Part shown: one piece after another, positions 25,395-34,660 of the stretch
Layout: the number at the start of each line of letters is the position of its first letter
How positions within the stretch are numbered: position 1 is the stretch's first letter
NCBI GenBank assembly: GCA_022653735.1
Contig: JALCSU010000012.1
Coordinates: forward strand, 1-55,583
Direction of reading: 5' to 3'
Length of the DNA: 55,583 nucleotides
DNA from: Bacteroidales bacterium
Lineage (GTDB): Bacteria > Bacteroidota > Bacteroidia > Bacteroidales > UBA932
Made by a program: the position numbers and the translations under genes
The notes under the pieces: model-generated
Seen by the model: the letters and a program-made list of their open reading frames with translations, nothing else
The model's database searches: none
What the model was told of the DNA's origin: nothing

Positions 25395-26861
25395 ATGGCA
25401 ACAAAATCAAGCATACATATCAAGCCTTGCAACACCAAGTCAAGCGAGGCTCATAACCGAAGGACTGCCGAGTATATGCGTAATATCGGTACATCCAAAA
25501 TCTATATCGTGCCCGAACTCTCTGCCGACAACGAGCAGTGGATAAACCCGAACTTAGGCAACCCAGACCTGCAAACGCACTACGACAACATAAAACGGAT
25601 GGTAAAGGAAAAGACGGGTCGTGCCATGCAGGAAAAAGAGCGGGAGCGCAAAGGCAAGAACGGAAAAATCATCAAAGTGGCAGGATGCTCACCCATCCGT
25701 GAGGGTGTTTTGCTTATCAAACCGGACACCACACTGGCAGATGTGAAGAAATTTGGCGAGGAGTGTCAAAAACGCTGGGGCATCACTCCGCTTCAAATTT
25801 TCCTGCACAAGGACGAGGGGCATTGGCTGAGCGGACAGCCTGAAGTGGAGGACAAGGAGAGTTTCCAAGTAGGTGAAAAATGGTTCAAGCCGAACTACCA
25901 CGCACACATTGTATTCGACTGGATGAACCACGACACGGGAAAGAGCCAAAAGCTCAACGACAATGACATGATGGAAATGCAGACTTTGGCATCTGATATT
26001 CTCTCGATGAAACGTGGGCAGTCCAAAGCCGAGACAGGCAAGGAGCATCTGGAGCGTAACGATTTCATCATTGAGAAGCAGAAAGAGGAGATGAGCCGCC
26101 TTGATGCCACAAGGCAGTATCGGGAGTATCAGTTGGAAATGACCAATCAGAAAATGCAGGAGGCGGAAAACAGAACCAACTCTCTTATCGAGACTGCCAA
26201 TCAAAAGGAACGCCAGAGTGAAGACCTTGACAGGGCTATCAAAGAAAAACGCTCCAAACTGAACAGGGAGAAAGGCAGTGAACTTCTTGATGCCGCTGTC
26301 GGTTGGGCTACGGGCAAGTCAAAGTCCCTAAAATGCGAAATAGAGGGCTTGCGCCATGAGATTTCCACGCATGAGGATACCATCGAGCAGTTGCAGGGCA
26401 GAATCCAAACCATACAGAGCGACCACTACCGTGAACTGATGAAGCTGGAAGCCAAGCACCAGTCCGAACTCAACCGTAAGGAGGCGGCACATACAGAGGA
26501 AACGGCGAGGTTCAAAAACCACATTTCGTGGCAGAATCAAATTATCGGCAGTCTCAGTTTCCTCTTGCTCAAAACAAGCGACATCTTCCGCAAGGCGGTA
26601 AACGGTATCATCCGTTTGGCAAGGGATTATTACAAGCCTCGTTTCGATGCGGAACAGGTGTCGGACATCAAGAGTGCCCTTAACCTGTTCGGTGACGACA
26701 AACAGTCGCACCAAGCTGCTGGGGATTTCCTGTATATCACAGCCACGCAGAAAGGCAAATTGGATAACCGAGAGCAAATCAAAGCCAGGCGGGAAGTGGA
26801 TAACGTGGTGGAGGGACAGTATGACCAACAGCAAAGGAGGGGGTTTTCAATGAGAAGGTAA
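25395..26861 (+). CDS. MobV-like relaxase
   Basis: From ATG 25395 the protein starts MATKSSIHIKPCNTKSSEAHN. Its N-terminal domain (about 1-200) includes LQIFLHKDEGHW and NYHAHIVFDWMN, the latter matching the HxH metal-binding motif of Mob_Pre/MobV relaxases. Residues 215-400 are coiled coil (Glu, Lys, Gln-rich). The 3' end is eight bases from the convergent mgtC gene. It would nick oriT and pilot transfer using a helper conjugation system. Confidence 0.8.
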   Translation: MATKSSIHIKPCNTKSSEAHNRRTAEYMRNIGTSKIYIVPELSADNEQWINPNLGNPDLQTHYDNIKRMVKEKTGRAMQEKERERKGKNGKIIKVAGCSPIREGVLLIKPDTTLADVKKFGEECQKRWGITPLQIFLHKDEGHWLSGQPEVEDKESFQVGEKWFKPNYHAHIVFDWMNHDTGKSQKLNDNDMMEMQTLASDILSMKRGQSKAETGKEHLERNDFIIEKQKEEMSRLDATRQYREYQLEMTNQKMQEAENRTNSLIETANQKERQSEDLDRAIKEKRSKLNREKGSELLDAAVGWATGKSKSLKCEIEGLRHEISTHEDTIEQLQGRIQTIQSDHYRELMKLEAKHQSELNRKEAAHTEETARFKNHISWQNQIIGSLSFLLLKTSDIFRKAVNGIIRLARDYYKPRFDAEQVSDIKSALNLFGDDKQSHQAAGDFLYITATQKGKLDNREQIKARREVDNVVEGQYDQQQRRGFSMRR

Positions 26862-26869
26862 ATTGTAAT

Positions 26870-27520
26870 TTATTCAAAGCTTGCTATAGTCACATCATCA
26901 AATTCATCCATATAATCGATAAGGCGTTCGTTGTGATTACCACGTTTAACTTTCATCTCAATGTTAGCCTCGAAGATTTCACCTTGTGAAGTACGACGGT
27001 CACGCAGTTCATAAGAATAGAGTTCGATGCAATCATCCTTTATCTGATCCACTACCCGTTTCACGCTTTCCTTTGTGGAAGCGGTGAAAGTGAGTTGTAC
27101 CGTGGTAGTACCGAAAGTAGGAATAAAAGAATTCATTACTTCAAGACCGAAAAGCACCATTGCAGTAGCAATGGCGGCTGCAATATACATTCCTGTTCCG
27201 CAAGCCAGTCCGATGGCAGCTGTCACCCATAATCCGGCTGCCGTAGTAAGACCACGTACCACATTCTTTTGGAAAATAATGGTTCCGGCTCCAAGAAAGC
27301 CAATGCCAGATACCACTTGTGCCGCTACTCGTGATGAATCTTTCAAATCAAAACCAAACCCATATTGTGACACAACACAAAAGAGGGCACTACCCAATGC
27401 CACAAGAAAATGTGTACGGAAACCGGCCTCTTTTGAACGGTATTCCCGTTCTATTCCAATGACTCCTCCCAGTAAAAGAGCCACAAAAAGCCTGAGTGTT
27501 ATTTCTAAAATCATATTCAT
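26870..27520 (-). CDS. mgtC: MgtC/SapB-family membrane protein
   Basis: The 216-residue protein has four to five membrane segments and the family motifs GGVIGIEREYRSKEAGFRTH, GSALFCVVSQYGF and GIGFLGAGTIIF. The C-terminal 70 residues form the soluble ACT-like domain of longer MgtC proteins. MgtC proteins are linked to growth at low magnesium and intracellular stress. It is the last gene of the operon with the glycine-betaine transporter. Confidence 0.9.
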   Translation of the reverse strand: MNMILEITLRLFVALLLGGVIGIEREYRSKEAGFRTHFLVALGSALFCVVSQYGFGFDLKDSSRVAAQVVSGIGFLGAGTIIFQKNVVRGLTTAAGLWVTAAIGLACGTGMYIAAAIATAMVLFGLEVMNSFIPTFGTTTVQLTFTASTKESVKRVVDQIKDDCIELYSYELRDRRTSQGEIFEANIEMKVKRGNHNERLIDYMDEFDDVTIASFE

Positions 27521-27544
27521 TACCTATGTGTTTTAAAGTTTTTA

Positions 27545-28693
27545 TTAAAAATAGTATCCCATATTTATGTTGAGTCGAACATTGGTCGCATTATCAGAAC
27601 TTTGTGCAAAAGCGTTGTTCCAATCGTTTCCTATCCATGCGTGGTTGTGCCCGACAGCATAATCAACATAGACAAACACCGGTCCCATTGAAAGTGAACA
27701 GCCAGTCACGTTCTGAAAACTGTCTGTATATCCTCTAACACGTTTATGCAATAAACTGAAATCATTGTAAAGGCATATCTCATCCAGAAAACCCTTTCGG
27801 ATAGGAATGTGATAAGCCAATGCCACAGAATAAATGTCCGCTTTGGATGCCACTTGGTAAGTTGCCCCAAAAGCCGCCATAGTGACTTGATGACGGGTAT
27901 CCGTTGCTTCGCCCGTCAGGTGGATGTTGTAGGTGGCGCACTGCGCTTTGAAATTCCAACGCTTGTAATCAAGCACATAATGCAGTGTGGCAGCCCATCG
28001 GTGCCCCATTGACCCACTGTTGAGATTATAGACTCCACCCGCCAAAATGGAAGCACCCGCTTGATGTTTCCATTTATTCCCCCAACGGTAAGCGGCATGA
28101 ATGTTACCTTGATTCACCTCTTTATGGTCTCCTGCAATGTCGTATGAATATCGGTCGGCTGTCAGTTCGGATTTGTCTCCGAAGTCTGTCAATCCTGAAT
28201 TTTTGAAGAAAGCAGCCTGCACTTCCCATTGCCGGTTACGGAAAATGTATTTCAACCCCATATCTGCATCGTCTTCCAGTCCCACATAATATTGGATATT
28301 GAAAAAATAGTTGTTTGCCGTATAGGGCAAAATGCCGAACGGCACCGTGACAAGCCCCATTTGTAGTTGGTGGTTTTCATTAAACTGATACCCTAACCAA
28401 CCTTGTCTCAACATTCCTCCTCCCGAAGAAGAAGGATAAAAACGATAGTCGGCTGAAAGTAGGAATTTACGGCAGGAAGCATCTACATTCAACCGAAATA
28501 CATCAAACCCGAAATCTCCGCCACGTTTTCGGCACCCCGATTTCCAGTCCGAATAATTGTAATTGAAGCGAAGTGCTCCACCTATTTTAAATGCAGGTTT
28601 CTCTTTTGTACTGCTATCGGGAGCTTTTGCCTCGACTGGGATTATCCATCCGGCCATCAAAATAGCCATCAATAAATATATCTTTTTTTTCAT
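27545..28693 (-). CDS. Outer-membrane porin-like beta-barrel protein
   Basis: A signal peptide (MKKKIYLLMAILMAGWIIPVEAKA) starts the 382-residue protein. The rest alternates aromatic and polar residues, as in FNYNYSDWK and FLLSADYRFYP, and ends in Phe (MGYYF), typical of outer-membrane barrels. It looks similar to phosphate-selective porin-like proteins. Its start is immediately after the opuAC stop on the same strand, suggesting it lets osmoprotectants into the periplasm. Substrate is inferred from context only. Confidence 0.75.
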   Translation of the reverse strand: MKKKIYLLMAILMAGWIIPVEAKAPDSSTKEKPAFKIGGALRFNYNYSDWKSGCRKRGGDFGFDVFRLNVDASCRKFLLSADYRFYPSSSGGGMLRQGWLGYQFNENHQLQMGLVTVPFGILPYTANNYFFNIQYYVGLEDDADMGLKYIFRNRQWEVQAAFFKNSGLTDFGDKSELTADRYSYDIAGDHKEVNQGNIHAAYRWGNKWKHQAGASILAGGVYNLNSGSMGHRWAATLHYVLDYKRWNFKAQCATYNIHLTGEATDTRHQVTMAAFGATYQVASKADIYSVALAYHIPIRKGFLDEICLYNDFSLLHKRVRGYTDSFQNVTGCSLSMGPVFVYVDYAVGHNHAWIGNDWNNAFAQSSDNATNVRLNINMGYYF

Positions 28694-29581
28694 CTACACT
28701 CTTAATCTTCGGTAATCGTATTTATACATTTTCGTTTCCTTGTCTTTGGGTATCCAACTGTCCACTAAAGCTCTGTTTTGTTTTATCCATTCCCTTACAG
28801 CTTCGCGTTCCGTTCCCCTTGTCTGCTCAATGGCACTCATCAACGAACTGATCTGCCGGTCTGTAAGATGAATGTTTCCCAATAATTCAGCAGCGAATGG
28901 ATGTTCCTTGCTGAATCCGGTACGGGCAATCGCGCGGATATGTTCCGAAGTTCCATAGATTTTTTTCGGGTCGTCCAATACTTTGAGTTCGTAACGGTCG
29001 AACATCCAATGGGGTGTCCACCCGGTTACTACAATCCATTCCTTCTTTTTAATGGCCTTGTCAAGAAGTGCGGTCATGGCCGGACCGCTTGAAATCATCA
29101 ACTTATAATCCAGATCGTAAGCAGGTATGGCCGCCTCCGTACATTTCATGATACCCGTGCCTGCATCAATGCCTACAATTTCTTGTTTGAAACGTTCGGT
29201 AAACTCCGGCAGTTCCTCTATGCTGTTAATGGGGACATAAGCCGGTACTACAAGACCGATACGGGCACTGTCGAACACTTGCCCCAATATTTCAAATTTT
29301 CCTTGATACTTTTCGAAATAGGGCTCATGCGTAACGGGAAGCCAACTGTCAAGAAACACGTCCGTCTTTCCACGCGCAAGTGAGGTAAATATGGGGGCGA
29401 TGTCCGCATTAAGCAATTCAACTTGAAAACCCTGCTCCACGAGAATTTCACGGGCTAAGTGGGTCACTGCTATACCTTCCGCCCAGTTGGGATAAGCGAT
29501 GCTTATTTTATTGGGGTTGATGACACACGAAGCCATCAGGAAACTACTGATAATGATTGCAATATATCTGGATGTTTTCAT
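28694..29581 (-). CDS. opuAC: Glycine-betaine/osmoprotectant-binding lipoprotein
   Basis: A lipoprotein signal ends at FLMASC (Cys19). The remainder is an OpuAC-type periplasmic binding domain: YPNWAEGIAVTHLAREIL, DVFLDSWLPVTHEPYFEKY and VTGWTPHWMFDRYELK, where Trp residues form the aromatic betaine box. At 295 residues it is normal for the family. It follows the permease gene after 25 bases and precedes the porin gene directly. Confidence 0.92.
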   Translation of the reverse strand: MKTSRYIAIIISSFLMASCVINPNKISIAYPNWAEGIAVTHLAREILVEQGFQVELLNADIAPIFTSLARGKTDVFLDSWLPVTHEPYFEKYQGKFEILGQVFDSARIGLVVPAYVPINSIEELPEFTERFKQEIVGIDAGTGIMKCTEAAIPAYDLDYKLMISSGPAMTALLDKAIKKKEWIVVTGWTPHWMFDRYELKVLDDPKKIYGTSEHIRAIARTGFSKEHPFAAELLGNIHLTDRQISSLMSAIEQTRGTEREAVREWIKQNRALVDSWIPKDKETKMYKYDYRRLRV

Positions 29582-29606
29582 AAATCTATTGTGTTAAATA
29601 TGATGA

Positions 29607-30422
29607 TTATTTCCTTTGGGCGATGCCCTGAGTAATACGGTCTAAAATAATAGCCAGTATCACAACGGCAATGCCGCCTTCAAAGCCGAGTCCGATTTTC
29701 ATTTGTGTGATGCCTTTCAGTACCACCTCTCCCAAGCCACCGGCTGAAATCATGGCAGACACCACTACCATGGAAAGTGCCATCATGATAGTCTGGTTAA
29801 TGCCGGTCAATATGGTGGGTAAGGCCAAAGGCAACTGCACCTTGAAAAGTAATTGGCGGGGAGTAGCCCCGAACGATCGGGCAGCCTCTATTACATTTTT
29901 AGGTACTTGCCGTATGCCCAATCCCGTAAGCCGTACCACCGGAGGCATGGCAAAGATGATGGTGGCGAAAGCACCGGGAACCGTACCCAATCCGAAGAAC
30001 AATACCGCAGGAATCAGATAGACGAAAGCAGGCATGGTCTGCATACAGTCTAGAACGGGACGGAGTATCCGGCTGCAGCGTCCACTTTTTCCCGACCAAA
30101 TGCCGAGTGGGATTCCTATCAGCAATGCCATGCAAGTGGAGGAGAGCACTAAGGCGAGCGTCTGCATGGTTTCTTCCCAAAATCCCATACCCCATATCAG
30201 TAACAGTCCCAAAAGGGTGAAAACACCCATGCCTTTACCTGTTTTCCACCAAGCTAATAAAGCAGTCAGTGGAATAAAAATATAAAACGGGATGGTGTAC
30301 AATGCCAGTTGAAAACTGTCGATAAAACTTTCTACGCCTACATTCAACGCATCAAAAAATCCCGCACCTTTCTTGGTCAGCCATTCGATGGCTGCTTCTA
30401 TATAATAACCTATGTCTATCAT
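29607..30422 (-). CDS. opuAB: Osmoprotectant ABC transporter permease
   Basis: The 271-residue protein has about six membrane segments and the ABC-permease EAA loop GIRQVPKNVIEAARSFGATPRQLL. WSGKSGRCSRILRPVLDCMQ is also typical of ProW/OpuAB. It lies 20 bases after opuAA. Together with the binding lipoprotein it forms the membrane part of the uptake system. Confidence 0.93.
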   Translation of the reverse strand: MIDIGYYIEAAIEWLTKKGAGFFDALNVGVESFIDSFQLALYTIPFYIFIPLTALLAWWKTGKGMGVFTLLGLLLIWGMGFWEETMQTLALVLSSTCMALLIGIPLGIWSGKSGRCSRILRPVLDCMQTMPAFVYLIPAVLFFGLGTVPGAFATIIFAMPPVVRLTGLGIRQVPKNVIEAARSFGATPRQLLFKVQLPLALPTILTGINQTIMMALSMVVVSAMISAGGLGEVVLKGITQMKIGLGFEGGIAVVILAIILDRITQGIAQRK

Positions 30423-30442
30423 TGTATATATCGTTATTTTTA

Positions 30443-31678
30443 TTATAAATCAATTGCTTGTTGGATAATGTCGTTTATCTCTTCCTTATCCTTGCCGGTC
30501 ACTTCCACAATGAGCGATGAAAGTGGAACCACTCCCTCAAATTCACGTTCTTCATTCACCACCCAAATAGGAGAGTTAGTCTTAGTCATCAGCGGAAGGA
30601 TGTCTTCCACCACCGTGTCTGCGGTAATAGAATGAACCTCGCTCTTTATGACCGAAGCGATGTCTTTCACTTTCGCTTCACGCAACTTCACAAGGTCGCC
30701 TAACCGAACCTCGCCTTGCAGAATGCCGTTGGCATCCACTACGGGAAGTACGGTAAGTTTGCGCTCCTTCATTTTGCGTATCAACACCTCTGGCCCCTCC
30801 TTTTCCAAGCGAGCTACTACGGGTTTATCCACCATAATTGAAGAAGCGGTGACAATACGGCTGCGGTCCACATTTTCCACGAAGTTCTGCACATATTTAT
30901 TGGCTGGCTCTGTCAGAATCTCCTCCGATGTCCCAATCTGCTCGATTTCACCATCACGCATGATAGCGATGCGGTCGCCCAACTTAATGGCCTCCTCCAA
31001 ATCGTGGGTAATGAATACAATGGTTTTCTTCATTTTCGATTGTAAAGCCAGCAGCTCATCCTGCATCTGCACTCGAATCAGTGGGTCGAGAGCAGAGAAT
31101 GCCTCGTCCATTAACAATACCTCGGGGTCATTTGCCAAAGCGCGTGCCAAACCAACACGTTGTTGCATACCGCCCGACAGTTCGTTTATCATCTGGTTCT
31201 CGTAACCATCAAGCCCCACAAGTTTCATGCTATCCAATGCTTTTTGTTCGCGTTCTTCCTTGCCTATACCTTGCAGCTCAAGGCCGAAAGCAATATTCTG
31301 CAACACGGTACGGTGGGGCAACAGCCCGAAATCTTGGAAGACCATGGCCAGTTCCTTGCGACGGACAGTACGCAGTTCCTCGTCGGTCATGGTGGCTATA
31401 TTCTTGCCATTGACCGCAATTGCTCCAAAGGTGGGCTTGTTAAGTCGGTTGATGCAACGTAACAAACTGGATTTTCCACTTCCACTCAGCCCCATAATGA
31501 CGAATATTTCACCTTCGTTGATGGTAAAGTTGGCACCGTTTACAGCGACAGTACATCCTGTTTCTTTCTTGATTTCCTGTTTGCTCTTTCCTTTCATCAG
31601 CATTTTGAACGCTTTGTTCCACTCACGACCGAAAATAAGGTAGAGCTTCATTACTTCTATTTTCTTTTTCTCATTCAT
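30443..31678 (-). CDS. opuAA: Osmoprotectant ABC transporter ATPase with CBS domains
   Basis: ProV/OpuAA-type ATPase of 411 residues. Walker A is GLSGSGKSS, the ABC signature is LSGGMQQR, and Walker B is VLLMDEAFSALDP. Two CBS domains occupy about residues 280-405 (ITASS region to the VVNEERE region), which sense ionic strength in OpuA. The start MNEKKKIEVMKLYLIFGRE aligns with ProV starts and is kept. It is the first gene of the operon, behind the promoter at 31947-31978. Confidence 0.94.
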   Translation of the reverse strand: MNEKKKIEVMKLYLIFGREWNKAFKMLMKGKSKQEIKKETGCTVAVNGANFTINEGEIFVIMGLSGSGKSSLLRCINRLNKPTFGAIAVNGKNIATMTDEELRTVRRKELAMVFQDFGLLPHRTVLQNIAFGLELQGIGKEEREQKALDSMKLVGLDGYENQMINELSGGMQQRVGLARALANDPEVLLMDEAFSALDPLIRVQMQDELLALQSKMKKTIVFITHDLEEAIKLGDRIAIMRDGEIEQIGTSEEILTEPANKYVQNFVENVDRSRIVTASSIMVDKPVVARLEKEGPEVLIRKMKERKLTVLPVVDANGILQGEVRLGDLVKLREAKVKDIASVIKSEVHSITADTVVEDILPLMTKTNSPIWVVNEEREFEGVVPLSSLIVEVTGKDKEEINDIIQQAIDL

Positions 31679-31946
31679 AAATAAACCTTTCTTTCATTCG
31701 TTAATCTTTTCTCCGTCTGAATACAAAAATGATTTGAATGCCTATCTGTCAAACAAACAGGCACACGGAAATTTTATTATCATTCCATGTGGAACAACAA
31801 TCATTTCTTTTTTATTTTTAAAGAAAACAACCGCAATAGGGGCGATACTGATGAGCTTGAACCATGTGAGATAAACGGAACTATTTCCAACAAAGATTTG
31901 TCCTAATGATTCTGCCCTCTAAAGGCCTTTGTTGTACGGTATTTTG

Positions 31947-31978
31947 CAAAGATACGGAAAAATATGCAGTTAAACAAA
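31947..31978 (-). promoter_or_regulatory. Promoter of the opuA-porin-mgtC operon
   Basis: On the minus strand TTTG (31978-31975) is followed after 20 bases by TATCTTTG (31954-31947), a full match to the Bacteroidota consensus. The leader to the opuAA ATG is about 260 bases, long enough to hold regulation, but no known riboswitch is recognised. Confidence 0.75.
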
Positions 31979-32116
31979 CATTATTGGCAGGCATCTGGGA
32001 CTTTTACAAGCCCATACATAGTATGGATATTTCCTTAATATTTTTCAACGAATGGCAAAAGATGGCAAATAACCTGTATTTGTCGTTTTTTTCTTGTTTG
32101 TCAATCCTTTAAAGGC

Positions 32117-32124
32117 TAATTTTG
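32117..32124 (+). promoter_or_regulatory. -7 element for the FemABX gene
   Basis: TAATTTTG fits TAnnTTTG. A TTG at 32094-32096 is 20 bases upstream. The transcript would start near 32131. Confidence 0.6.
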
Positions 32125-32188
32125 CATTTTTATGTTAATTTGCTCTGTTCGTTTCATCATCAGAAAGAGCACAAAACCTATTTCAAAA

Positions 32189-33307
32189 ATGAATATCCGA
32201 CTGGAACCCAAAGAAATTACAGACGCTTATAGTACACCCATTGTTCAGCAAACCTCCTTTTGGTCAAAGGTAAAAGAACAACTTGGCATAAATTCCTACG
32301 CTTTTGATTACAGCGTGCGCAACAGTGACCTTTACACCCATGTAGGAGGTTATGCGCATACACAAGCGGACTTCATCATGTTTTTTCAGTACCTCAATCG
32401 TGAGGATTATATCGCTTATCTGCCATACGGTCCCGAGATAGAACCATCGGAAGAAAATCAGGGCGCTTTTCTGGAAGAACTTTCCGAATCGCTCCGTTCT
32501 TTCCTGCCCAAGCATTGCATAGCACTGCGTTATGACCTTAATTGGGAAAGCCATTGGTGCAAAACCGATGATTTTGACGAAGCAGGCCGTTGGATAGGAC
32601 TTCCCAAGAAAGAGTTTCAAGAAATAAAACTCAACTATGGCACTTGCTGCCACAACTTGCGTAAAGCCAACACCAATATTCTGCCGGCCAATACCATCGT
32701 ACTTGATTTGTTTGCCACAGAAGAGAAGATACTCGCACGGATGAAGCCCAAGACACGCTATAATATCCGGTTAGCATTGAAACGTGGAGTGGAAGTGCGT
32801 TCGGTGGGAATTGAAGGATTACGGATTTGGTACAGCCTCTATCAAGAAACTGCTTTTCGCAACGGGCTTCATTTGAACGACATCCAGTATTTCTATTCCA
32901 TATTTGCTTCAAAGATGGAATGTGACGACCCTAAAGTAAATGTAAAACTGCTCATAGCCTATCATGACAACACTCCGTTGGCAGCGATGTTCCTGGTGCT
33001 CTCATCCCATCGGGCTACTTACCTCTATGGGGCTTCTTCGTCAGCTCACCGCAACCTGATGTCCACTTATGCCTTGCAATGGAGGGCTATACAGCTGGCG
33101 CGTGAGAACAATTGCTTGGAGTATGATATGTTCGGTATCGCTCCGTATGCCGATACCTCACATCCCATGTACGGGCTTTATAAGTTCAAACATGGTTTTG
33201 GCGGAGAAATCTATCATCAGTTGGGATGCTGGGACTATCCGTTAGAAGAGGATAAGTATCAATATTTTACAGCAAAGGAAATGAGTATGCAGGGATACTA
33301 TTCTTAA
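32189..33307 (+). CDS. FemABX-type peptidoglycan-bridge aminoacyltransferase
   Basis: The 372-residue protein begins MNIRLEPKEITDAYSTPIVQ and contains QTSFWSKVKEQLG. The FemAB-like core includes ARMKPKTRYNIRLALKRGVE and TYLYGASSSAHRNLM, and it ends with KFKHGFGGEIYHQLGCWDYP. These are recurring elements of the FemX/FemAB GNAT-like fold, which adds amino acids to the peptidoglycan stem peptide. ATG at 32189 is preferred because the alternative at 32132 coincides with the expected transcription start. It diverges from the opu operon and is probably cargo of the element. Confidence 0.85.
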   Translation: MNIRLEPKEITDAYSTPIVQQTSFWSKVKEQLGINSYAFDYSVRNSDLYTHVGGYAHTQADFIMFFQYLNREDYIAYLPYGPEIEPSEENQGAFLEELSESLRSFLPKHCIALRYDLNWESHWCKTDDFDEAGRWIGLPKKEFQEIKLNYGTCCHNLRKANTNILPANTIVLDLFATEEKILARMKPKTRYNIRLALKRGVEVRSVGIEGLRIWYSLYQETAFRNGLHLNDIQYFYSIFASKMECDDPKVNVKLLIAYHDNTPLAAMFLVLSSHRATYLYGASSSAHRNLMSTYALQWRAIQLARENNCLEYDMFGIAPYADTSHPMYGLYKFKHGFGGEIYHQLGCWDYPLEEDKYQYFTAKEMSMQGYYS

Positions 33308-33761
33308 AAAGTAAATCTCTGTGCGTATTTTACAAAAGTAGTTTTTAAGCTATACGTAATTTGGGGAACTATACGAAAACTGCTTCTTCAATCAAGAAGT
33401 ATATACCTTCTCTATTCGGCTAAGTATAGTGAAATTACACTGCGAAATGTCACACTTGGAACCAATGAAGATTTACAAGCAAAAAAATTAAATGACAGAG
33501 CACAAGGTTAGAGAAAAATAATAGAACAAATATAGTACCTTTGCAGTGGCTTAGGCAGTGAGCCAAAATAGAAGTGGAATATCGGAAACAAACTGCACCG
33601 AAAAAGAAGAAACCGCTCGTATTGACGCCCCAAATGGATTAAAAATCAATAAAAGCGTTAAATCTTCACTCTTTAGAATGTACCCTTAAATGTTATGACC
33701 ATATTTCTGACTTATTACTTTTAAATTATTGAGTAATAATCGGTTATAAATACTATGATTG
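33308..33761. other. Gene-free stretch at the right end of the element
   Basis: No gene is seen. It contains a promoter-like TACCTTTG at 33536-33543 with no gene downstream, a small hairpin CTTCTT/AAGAAG near 33390-33400, and the candidate right attachment site. Confidence 0.55.
33700..33711 (+). other. Candidate attachment site, right
   Basis: Second copy of CATATTTCTGAC, in the same orientation as at 18540-18551. It follows the last cargo gene and precedes repeat B copy 2. Confidence 0.35.
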
Positions 33762-33821
33762 TTTTTCGCAAACCCCGATTCCAGGTCAAGCCCGGATGAC
33801 AGAATAAGGAAGAACACGTTT

Positions 33822-34008
33822 TCCCGTCATCGCGAAATGCGGGGCTGCCGGCGAGGCTATGGTCAATGTGGTCGCTGTTGTCACAAAGGATTTATCCATG
33901 CCTCGCTTAGAAGGACGAGAGAGATTTTACATTTATCGGCAACGGCATAGTGCCACCGACTGGATTGTGATGAAGAATTGCGCCGCCCACCCGGTTCACA
34001 GAACTAGA
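33822..34008. repeat. Dispersed repeat B, copy 2
   Basis: Resembles 17830-17995 over most of its length, including CTCGCTTAGAAGGACGAGA and the end GCCCACCCGGTT. It runs straight into transposase fragment copy 2. Just before it, 33774-33803 carries a GATTCCAGGTCAAGCCCGGA palindrome-family arm. Confidence 0.75.
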
Positions 34009-34200
34009 ACGGATGATCAGGGGGCTTGAAATGATAATGAGCGCTGATAAGGTACTTGCCATCGCCAAGACCATAACGACTCTCCGTATACGGCTCCCAA
34101 ATGAATCCATCTATACAGAGACGCTCTACACAACGCCTCAAAAAGAGGCAATCAAACCACTACTGGATGCTCTTGAACATGTGTCTACTTCTCGCGCGCA
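34009..34200 (+). pseudogene. Transposase C-terminal fragment, copy 2 (IS1634-like)
   Basis: Nearly identical to 15175-15350. It encodes ELERMIRGLEMIMSADKVL and TLRIRLPNESIYTETLY, then diverges. It begins abruptly at the end of repeat B, without the upstream transposase part that copy 1 still has. Confidence 0.6.
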
Positions 34201-34254
34201 GTACACAAAGAGAACCATATAATGAGTGTTGTTTTTTCGAAAATGTGATTGGTT

Positions 34255-34660
34255 ATGGAATTGCTGAAAAGGAAAATAGACACCGTACTTGCTGCATGGA
34301 AGAATAACTCGCAGCGTAAGCCCCTTATCGTCAAGGGTGCCAGGCAGATTGGGAAGACTATCTCCATTCGTGCCTTCGGACAGGCCAACTATGAATCGGT
34401 CATCGAAATCAACTTCGTCTTGCAGAAAAAGTTCCGATCCATCTTTGACAACGGCTATGAAGTGGACACAATCATTAAGAACATATTCCTACTTGAGCCG
34501 TCTTGGAAATTCATTCCGTATAAGACACTCATCTTTTTTGACGAGCTTCAGACGTGTCCGGACTGCGCCACATCCCTGAAATCCTTCAATGCGGGTCCCC
34601 GTTACGACGTGATCTGCTCCGGCTCCCTGATGGGTATTTATTATGAGGAGATCGAGTCCA
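34255..34660 (+). pseudogene. Truncated AAA ATPase (DUF4143 family), 5' part only
   Basis: The ATPase begins MELLKRKIDTVLAAWKNN, with Walker A KGARQIGKTISI, Walker B-like LIFFDELQTCP and the sensor-type ICSGSLMGIYYEE. After about 34660 the frame leaves the family, and the region belongs to a minus-strand gene instead. The DUF4143 half and about two thirds of the gene are missing. Confidence 0.8.

Larger units (their letters stand above)
18540..33711. mobile_element. Mobilizable element with osmoprotectant-uptake cargo (ends tentative)
   Basis: Integration, replication and mobilization genes (18762-26861) follow the order seen in Bacteroides mobilizable transposons: HTH, integrase, membrane protein, excisionase-like, RepA-like, primase, oriT, relaxase. 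No conjugation (tra) genes are present, so transfer would need a helper. The opuA-porin-mgtC operon and the FemABX gene lie between the relaxase and the proposed right end. Both outer flanks carry the same kinds of debris. The ends are set by a 12-base direct repeat and are uncertain. The cargo could instead be chromosomal. Confidence 0.55.

Noticed and set aside
33536..33543. TACCTTTG promoter-like element after the FemABX gene
   Set aside because: No gene follows it within several hundred bases, so it was not called a working promoter.
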